Assembly (NCBI RefSeq): GCF_900101025.1 | Contig: NZ_FMUH01000005.1 | Location: 1-64,000, forward strand | Reading direction: 5' to 3' | Source of the DNA: Klenkia marina | GTDB taxonomy: Bacteria; Actinomycetota; Actinomycetes; Mycobacteriales; Geodermatophilaceae | Length of the DNA: 64,000 nt | In this document: positions 58,810 to 64,000 of the stretch, one piece after another | How the letters are laid out: each line of letters opens with the position of its first letter | Numbering within the stretch: the stretch's first letter is position 1 | The notes under the pieces: model-generated | Told to the model about the DNA's origin: nothing | Seen by the model: only the letters and a program-made list of their open reading frames with translations | Databases searched by the model: none | Program-made: the position numbers and the translations under genes

Positions 58810-61554
58810 CTACCGCTCTCGCTCGGCGCGGATGGTCACCGTCGTCCCCTCGGCGCCGGGCAGCACGCTCACCTCGCCCACGGCGGCCATGAGGGTCGAG
58901 CCCCGGCCCCGGTCCATGCTCGACACCCGTTCTCGCCACTGACCCGTGTCGGTGACCGTGGCGACGACGACGTCCTCGTCGACGACGATGCGCAGGTCGA
59001 CCACCGGCTCGGTGGGGCGCTGGGCGTGCTCGACGGCGTTGGTTACCGCCTCGCCGACGGCGACCAGCAGGTCGTAGGCCTGGTCCTCGTGGATCCGAGC
59101 CGCCTCCAGGACCGGACGCAGGGCGGCGCGTGCCCGGGCGGGCGCGCGGTCGGTCGCGGCCAGCCGCCAGTGCCCGCTGTGCCCGGTACCCGTCGTCCCG
59201 GTGCCTGACGTCCCGGTGCCCGTCGTTCCCATCCCCGTCGTCCCGGTGCCCGTCGGGGGGCCGTCCGTCGTCCCGGTGCCCGTCGGGGGACCGTCCGACG
59301 TCCCGGCGGCCGGGCCGCCGAGGTCACCGGCCGCTGCCGGCGTCGCGGCCCGCGCCGGCGCCGGGGGAGGGGCAGGGGCGGTCTGGACCCCGCGGCCGAG
59401 GGCCCGCCGATGCGGCCGGGACGCGAGCGCGGTCACGCGGGCGACCAGCTCCGCGGACCGGAACGGCTTGGCCAGGTGGTCGTCGGCGCCGGCGTCCAGG
59501 GTCTCGACGGCGGCCTCCTGGCCGGCGCGGGCGGTGAGGACCAGCACCGGGACGTCGGCGGTGGCGGGGTCGGCACGCAGCCGGCGCAGCAGGTCGAAGC
59601 CGTCCACCCGCGGCATCATCACGTCGGTCACGAGGACGTCGGGGGCGGCGCCGGCGGCCAGGGCCAGCGCCTGCTCGCCGTCGGCGGCGGCCAGCACCCG
59701 GAACCGCGGGGACAGCAGCCGCGCGAGGTAGTCGCGCATGTCGGCGTTGTCGTCGACCACGAGCACCGACCCGCGGTCGTCCCCGGCGGGCGCCGGGCCG
59801 ACCGGGGCGGTCAGGTCGCGTTCCCAGGCCGCGGCGGTGCCGCGGGCCGCCGCCGACGGCGCCCGGCCCTCGGCCGCGAACCCCGCGGCGGGGAGGTCGA
59901 CCCGCGCGGTGAAGGTGCTGCCTCGGCCCGGGGCGCTGTCCACGGTGACCTCGCCGCCCAGCAGCTGCACCAGGTCGCGGACCAGGCTCAGCCCGATGCC
60001 GGTGCCCTCCCGCGTGCGCGCGCGGGCGTCGAGGACGCGGTGGAACCGGTCGAAGACGCGGGCCTGCTCGGCGGCGGGGATGCCGATGCCGGTGTCGCGG
60101 ACGGTCAGCTCGAGGGGCAGGGGGCCGGTGCCGGGGACCTCGCCGACGGTCCGCAGGACCACGTCGATGTGCCCGACGAAGGTGTACTTGACCGCGTTGG
60201 CCACGAGGTTCAGCACGACCTTCTCCCAGATCCGGGGGTCGACGAGCACCGGTGCCGGCAGCGGTGGGCAGTCGACGTGCAGGGACAGCCCGGCGCGCTC
60301 GGCGGCGGCCCGCAGCACGCCGGCCAGCTCGGCGGTGAACGCGGCGAGGTCCACCGGCTGCGGGGCCTGCACGACGGCACCGGCCTCGAGCCGGACGACG
60401 TCCATCACGTCGTCGACGAGCCGCTCGAGCCGCTGCCCGTTGCGCAGCGCGAGGGCCAGGCCGTCGCGGGTGGTGCCGGTCAACCCGGCCCCGGGGTCGG
60501 CCAGGACGTCCTCCAGCGGACCCAGCAGCAGGGTGAGGGGGGTGCGCAGCTCGTGGCTGATGTCGGAGAAGAACGCGGTCTTGGCGCGGTCGAGCTCGGC
60601 GAGGGCCTCGGCCCGGTGCCGCTCGGCGGCGAGGGCCTCGCTGACCGCGAGGGCCGCGGCGAACTGGCTGGCCACCAGGGACAGGTGGTCCCGCAGGTCC
60701 TCGTCGAGCCGGCGGGCCGGGGTCACGGCCAGCAGCAGGGCGCCGGTCGGTCCGTCGCCGCCGGGGGTGTGCAGGGGGAGGACGACGGCGTCGCGGACCG
60801 GGTCGCCCCACAGTCCACCCGTGAGGCCCAGCGCGGACACGTCGGTGGGCAGGTCGGCCCACGCGGCCTCCTCGGGCAGCGCCCCGGCGGGGCAGCCGAC
60901 CGTGGCGATCCGGCGCAGCCGCCCCCCGCGGGTCAGCCAGACACCGGCGAACGGGACGTCGAGGGCGTCGACGGCCAGGGCGGCGCACAACCGGGCCGCG
61001 GTGACCTCGTCGTCGGCCAGCTCGTGGCCGGCCTCGGTGAGCGCGCGCAGCACCGCCTGCCGGCGCTCGGCGACGACCTCGGCGGTGACCTCGGTGCACA
61101 CCGCGTGCATGCCGGCGACCGCGCCGTCGTCGCCGAAGGCGGGCGCGTGGGAGACGGTGAAGTAGGTCTCCTCGCGGTACCCGTCGCGCTCCAGCAGCAG
61201 CGGGAGCCGCGGCAGCCAGGAGGCCTCCCGGGTGGTCATCGCCTGCTCCACGGGGCCCGACAGCGCGTCCCACCCCTCGGCCAGCGTGTCGCGGATGTCG
61301 TGCCCGATGGCCGGGTGCTTCGCGCCGATGAGGGGTGCGTACGCGTCGTTGTAGAACTGCAGGAACCCCGGCCCCCAGGTCAGCACCATGGGGAACCGGG
61401 AGGCCAGCACCGTGCGGACGGCGAACCGCAGGCTGGCCGGCCAGGTCTCGACGGCGCCGACCCCGGTCGCCGCCCAGTCCAGTCCGGCCATCAGCCGACC
61501 TGCCTCACCGCCACCGTCGAACAGCGGGTGGGCCGGGGCCGCAGCACCGCTCAC
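58810..61554 (-). CDS. Hybrid histidine kinase fused to an RsbW-like kinase domain
   Basis: The 914-aa protein has these parts in order: PAS (about 40-165), GAF (about 170-310), HisKA with His334 (FFSDISHELRTPLTLLLGPL), HATPase (about 440-555; NLVANAVKYTF, DTGIGIP, GTGIGLSL), and a receiver with Asp644 (VLVTDVMMPRVDGFDLLRRL). A Gly/Thr repeat linker (750-796) leads to a second ATPase of the RsbW type (VAVGEAVTNAVEHAQ, VTDTGQW). It joins a phosphorelay to a sigma-factor switch in one chain, next to a SpoIIE phosphatase gene. No membrane helix is seen, so it is cytoplasmic. Confidence 0.9.
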   Translation of the reverse strand: MSGAAAPAHPLFDGGGEAGRLMAGLDWAATGVGAVETWPASLRFAVRTVLASRFPMVLTWGPGFLQFYNDAYAPLIGAKHPAIGHDIRDTLAEGWDALSGPVEQAMTTREASWLPRLPLLLERDGYREETYFTVSHAPAFGDDGAVAGMHAVCTEVTAEVVAERRQAVLRALTEAGHELADDEVTAARLCAALAVDALDVPFAGVWLTRGGRLRRIATVGCPAGALPEEAAWADLPTDVSALGLTGGLWGDPVRDAVVLPLHTPGGDGPTGALLLAVTPARRLDEDLRDHLSLVASQFAAALAVSEALAAERHRAEALAELDRAKTAFFSDISHELRTPLTLLLGPLEDVLADPGAGLTGTTRDGLALALRNGQRLERLVDDVMDVVRLEAGAVVQAPQPVDLAAFTAELAGVLRAAAERAGLSLHVDCPPLPAPVLVDPRIWEKVVLNLVANAVKYTFVGHIDVVLRTVGEVPGTGPLPLELTVRDTGIGIPAAEQARVFDRFHRVLDARARTREGTGIGLSLVRDLVQLLGGEVTVDSAPGRGSTFTARVDLPAAGFAAEGRAPSAAARGTAAAWERDLTAPVGPAPAGDDRGSVLVVDDNADMRDYLARLLSPRFRVLAAADGEQALALAAGAAPDVLVTDVMMPRVDGFDLLRRLRADPATADVPVLVLTARAGQEAAVETLDAGADDHLAKPFRSAELVARVTALASRPHRRALGRGVQTAPAPPPAPARAATPAAAGDLGGPAAGTSDGPPTGTGTTDGPPTGTGTTGMGTTGTGTSGTGTTGTGHSGHWRLAATDRAPARARAALRPVLEAARIHEDQAYDLLVAVGEAVTNAVEHAQRPTEPVVDLRIVVDEDVVVATVTDTGQWRERVSSMDRGRGSTLMAAVGEVSVLPGAEGTTVTIRAERER
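59167..59307 (-). repeat. Gly/Thr tandem repeats in the kinase linker
   Basis: The linker coding region is made of repeats such as GTCCCGGTGCCCGTCG (plus-strand view) with small changes, encoding TDGPPTGTGT and TGTGTSGTGT units. It joins the receiver to the RsbW-like domain and may vary in length between strains. Confidence 0.85.
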
Positions 61555-61732
61555 CGGGCGGCGGGGACGGGTGGGCGCCGCGGGGCGGCGCAGCTCTCAC
61601 CCCGACGGGCAGTGCGGTACCCGGGCATGCGCGTGCGGAGCTCCTCCAGCCGACCCGACGACTGGTTGCATCGGGCGTTCAGCTTGTCATGATCACCCCG
61701 TGCAGCGCCCTCCGCACGGGGGAGGTGCGCAG

Positions 61733-62482
61733 TCAGTCCAGCAGGGGGCCGAGCTGCTCGGCGGTGCTGCGGGCGAGGTCGAGGTGCTCCACCGGGGCGG
61801 CCCCCCGGGCCGAGCTGACGGCCAGCGCGGCGACCAGCTGACCGGCGGTGCCGCGCACCGGGACGGCGAGGCAGCCGACGCCCTCGTGCAGCTGGCCGCT
61901 CTGCCCCGCCCACCCCTGCGCCCGCACCCGGGCCAGGCAGGCGTCCACCTGCTCGCCCCGCGACGGGGTCTCCCGGGTGAGCGCCAGGAGCCGGTCGGGG
62001 TGGTGGACGACGGCCCGCCAGTCGTCGGCCTCGGCGAGCACCAGGTGGCCCACGGCCGAGGCGTGCAGGTGGGTCTCCACGAGCGAGGGGTCGGCCAGGG
62101 GCAGGTCGGGGTCGACGTCCACCACCCGCGCCACCGGGCCGGCGACCAGCGCCAGGTGCACCCCGGCCCGCATCCGGCCGCGCAGGTCGGCGAGCACGCG
62201 CCGCGCCGCGGTCGGCACGCGGGCGGGGGCGATGACCCCCGCGAGGCCGGCGACCTTCGCGCCCAGCGCGAACCCGTGCAGGTCGGGCAACCGCACCAGG
62301 TACTCCTCGCCGACGAGGAGGTTCAGCAGGCGGTAGGTGGTGGCCGGCGGCAGGCCGAGGGCGTCGGCGACCTCCTTGGCGGTGACCCCGGCGCCGGCGC
62401 GGGCGACCTCCTGGAGCACCGCCAGGGCGGAGCGCACCGCCTGCGGCTGCCGGCCGGTGACCCCCCGGTCGACCCCGGTCAC
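61733..62482 (-). CDS. IclR-family regulator linked to the permease
   Basis: The 249-aa protein has the winged helix AVRSALAVLQEVARAGAGVT, AKEVADALGLPPATTYRLLN and the IclR effector domain (LVETHLHASAVGHLVLAEAD, GQLHEGVGCLAVPVRGTAGQ). The GTG start overlaps the permease stop (GTGA). As the second gene of the pair, it probably senses the permease substrate or its product. Confidence 0.88.
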   Translation of the reverse strand: MTGVDRGVTGRQPQAVRSALAVLQEVARAGAGVTAKEVADALGLPPATTYRLLNLLVGEEYLVRLPDLHGFALGAKVAGLAGVIAPARVPTAARRVLADLRGRMRAGVHLALVAGPVARVVDVDPDLPLADPSLVETHLHASAVGHLVLAEADDWRAVVHHPDRLLALTRETPSRGEQVDACLARVRAQGWAGQSGQLHEGVGCLAVPVRGTAGQLVAALAVSSARGAAPVEHLDLARSTAEQLGPLLD

Positions 62483-63924
62483 CGGCGCACGCCCTGCCCG
62501 GGCAGCAGCGAGCCCGCCGTCGCCTGGTCGTAGACGCCCACCCGGGCGAGGGTCTCCGGGGAGCGCCTGCGGAGGACCAGCCACAGCACCGGGCCGGGCA
62601 GCCAGGCGACGACGAAGACGACGACCATCGCCCCGCTGCCCGACCAGGACGCCCCGGCGACGGCGACCACCAGCACGACCGCCGACAGGGCGGCGGCCAG
62701 CGTGCCGGCGACCAGGGTGGGCCGGGTGAGCTCGCCGATGCGGTGCAGGAAGACCGGCATGGCCGCGGCGGCGAGGACGTAGGCGAGCACGTACCCGAGC
62801 GCGGACACGGTCAGCGACCCGGCGAGCACGTCGCGGGCGCGGACGCCGCTGGCCAGGGCGACGGCGGGGACGACGACCAGCAGGGGCGATGCCCAGGCCA
62901 GTGCCACGGCAGGGGTGGCGAACCGGGGGTGGGTGCGGCCCAGCGGCGCGGGCAGCACGCCCTCGCGGGACATCGAGAACAGCACCCGGGCCAGGGCGTT
63001 GATCGACCCCGTGACGCAGGCGAAGAAGGACAGCGCGATCCCGGCGTCCAGCAACCGGGGGAGCACCCCGAGTCCGTCTGCGTCGGCGAGCTGGGCGATC
63101 GGCACGTCCCCCGTGAGCACCTCCACCGGCGCGGCGCGCAGCAGCACCACCTGGGCGACCCCGGCGGCGACGAACAGCAACCCGGTCACCACCGGCGTCC
63201 AGAACACCGCCCGCGGCACCGCGACCAGGGGCCGCCGGGCCTCCACGCCGAGCGTGGCCGCGCTCTCGAAGCCCATGAAGGCGGCGACGGCGAGCACCAG
63301 CCCGGTGGCCACGCCGCCGGCCGAGACCGGTCCGTCGACGACGGCGGCGCCGGTGCCCGACCCGCCGTCGTGCGCGGCGAGCAGCACCAGGAGGACGGCG
63401 ACCACCACGCCGACGGAGACGACCTCGAGCGCCAGCGCCACCCGGGCCGAGAGCCGGATGCCGCGCACCGTGGTCAGCGTCGCGAGCAGGCCCACGGAGA
63501 CGGCCACCAGAGCGACCGCGGGCCCCGGCGGGTCCAGGCCGGTGAACGAGACGAGGTAGGCGACCGACCCGACCAGCGCCGAGACCGCGATCCCGGCGTA
63601 GCCGACCACCAGCGCCCACCCCGCCAGCAGGGCGGCGCCGGGTCCCAGGCCCTTGGCCGTGTAGCTGTAGACCCCGCCGACGGCGGCCATGCGGCGGGCG
63701 AAGGCCGTGAGGCACCAGCCGACGAGCACCACGAGGGCGGTGCCCCCGACCAGGACCGGCAGCGTGGCGGCCCCGGCCTGCGCCATGACGAACGGCGGGA
63801 CGGCGACCACCGCGGCCGACGGCGCGAGCGCGCTCACCGACTGGGCGAGCACCTCGACCATGCTCAGCCCGCGCCGGCGCAGCCCGGCCACCGGGGAGCG
63901 CAAGGGCAGCTGGTCGATGCGCAC
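62479..63924 (-). CDS. APC-superfamily amino acid/amine permease
   Basis: The 481-aa protein has about 12 membrane helices and APC marks: SMVEVLAQSVSALAPSAAVV, GGVYSYTAKGLGPGAALLAG, FMGFESAATLGVEARRPL, and FFACVTGSINALARVLFSMS then REGVLPAPLGRTHPRFATP. The substrate is not clear. GTG at 63924 is chosen for the AGGAGG close before it; a GTG 12 codons earlier (63960) has no ribosome site. Confidence 0.88.
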   Translation of the reverse strand: MRIDQLPLRSPVAGLRRRGLSMVEVLAQSVSALAPSAAVVAVPPFVMAQAGAATLPVLVGGTALVVLVGWCLTAFARRMAAVGGVYSYTAKGLGPGAALLAGWALVVGYAGIAVSALVGSVAYLVSFTGLDPPGPAVALVAVSVGLLATLTTVRGIRLSARVALALEVVSVGVVVAVLLVLLAAHDGGSGTGAAVVDGPVSAGGVATGLVLAVAAFMGFESAATLGVEARRPLVAVPRAVFWTPVVTGLLFVAAGVAQVVLLRAAPVEVLTGDVPIAQLADADGLGVLPRLLDAGIALSFFACVTGSINALARVLFSMSREGVLPAPLGRTHPRFATPAVALAWASPLLVVVPAVALASGVRARDVLAGSLTVSALGYVLAYVLAAAAMPVFLHRIGELTRPTLVAGTLAAALSAVVLVVAVAGASWSGSGAMVVVFVVAWLPGPVLWLVLRRRSPETLARVGVYDQATAGSLLPGQGVRR

Positions 63925-64000
63925 GGTCCTCCTCGACGGCACGGGTGGGTGGTCGGGCACTGTAGCCAGCGGGCCGGGTGGGCAGGTGTCCGGCAGCGTG

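Noticed and set aside
61617-61622. GGGTAC as a SigB-type -10 element for the kinase gene
   Set aside because: No GTTT-like -35 is found at the right distance on that strand.

Overview
The window is a piece of a very GC-rich actinobacterial chromosome, probably from the Geodermatophilales or a close relative (inferred from base composition and gene order; no rRNA phylogeny was run). It opens in the 23S-5S spacer at the end of an rRNA operon (5S at 159-275). It then follows, in order and mostly on the plus strand, the block known in Mycobacterium tuberculosis as Rv1691-Rv1713: TPR protein, HAD phosphatase, small protein, tlyA, NAD kinase, recN, steA, mctB/steB, pyrG, NUDIX hydrolase, xerD, parA, scpA, scpB, rluB, cmk and der. 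Many genes overlap by 1-4 bases (ATGA or GTGA), as in translationally coupled operons. One difference from that order is a four-gene block at 13460-19455, between mctB and pyrG: a MraY/WecA-like transferase, a MurJ-like flippase, a GT4 glycosyltransferase and a large membrane protein with an outer alkaline-phosphatase-like domain. It looks like a lipid-linked glycan assembly and export set.

A tRNA-Pro(GGG) gene at 30273-30346 marks the left end of a genomic island. A 46-bp perfect copy of the tRNA 3' part (30305-30350) recurs at 53341-53386, so about 23.0 kb has been inserted into the tRNA gene. Both ends carry a shared 15-bp motif that may be an integrase arm site, and both carry similar tRNA-type terminator hairpins. 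No integrase gene is visible. A wrecked Phd/RelE toxin-antitoxin pair lies near the right end. Related ~60-bp sequences at 33.2, 37.1 and 52.8 kb sit at the joints between functional modules.

Island cargo, left to right: (1) a redox module (HxlR regulator, RutE-like nitroreductase, FrnE-like DsbA protein, a 57-aa cysteine protein) and a truncated ABC ATPase; (2) an acyl-CoA/efflux module (thioesterase, TetR, DUF4442 protein, enoyl-CoA hydratase, MFS pump) around twin 18-bp operators; (3) an aromatic-degradation module. In module 3, GcoA/GcoB (P450 and its reductase) O-demethylate guaiacol to catechol plus formaldehyde, and an S-(hydroxymethyl)mycothiol dehydrogenase would remove the formaldehyde. 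A PheA1/PheA2-type two-component monooxygenase would turn phenol into catechol. CatA, CatB, CatC and PcaD carry catechol to 3-oxoadipate. A dedicated FAD synthetase sits in the same operon. PcaI survives only as a 5' stub and PcaJ is absent, so the 3-oxoadipate CoA-transferase must come from elsewhere. A thiolase stands at the right edge. AraC-, TetR- and IclR-type regulators flank these operons.

Right of the island the chromosome resumes with a doubtful small gene, a lipoprotein and glycerate kinase. Next comes a minus-strand run of signalling genes: a GAF-ANTAR protein with a zinc ribbon, a PAS-GAF-SpoIIE phosphatase, and a hybrid histidine kinase fused to an RsbW-like kinase domain. An IclR regulator overlapping an APC-family permease ends the window.
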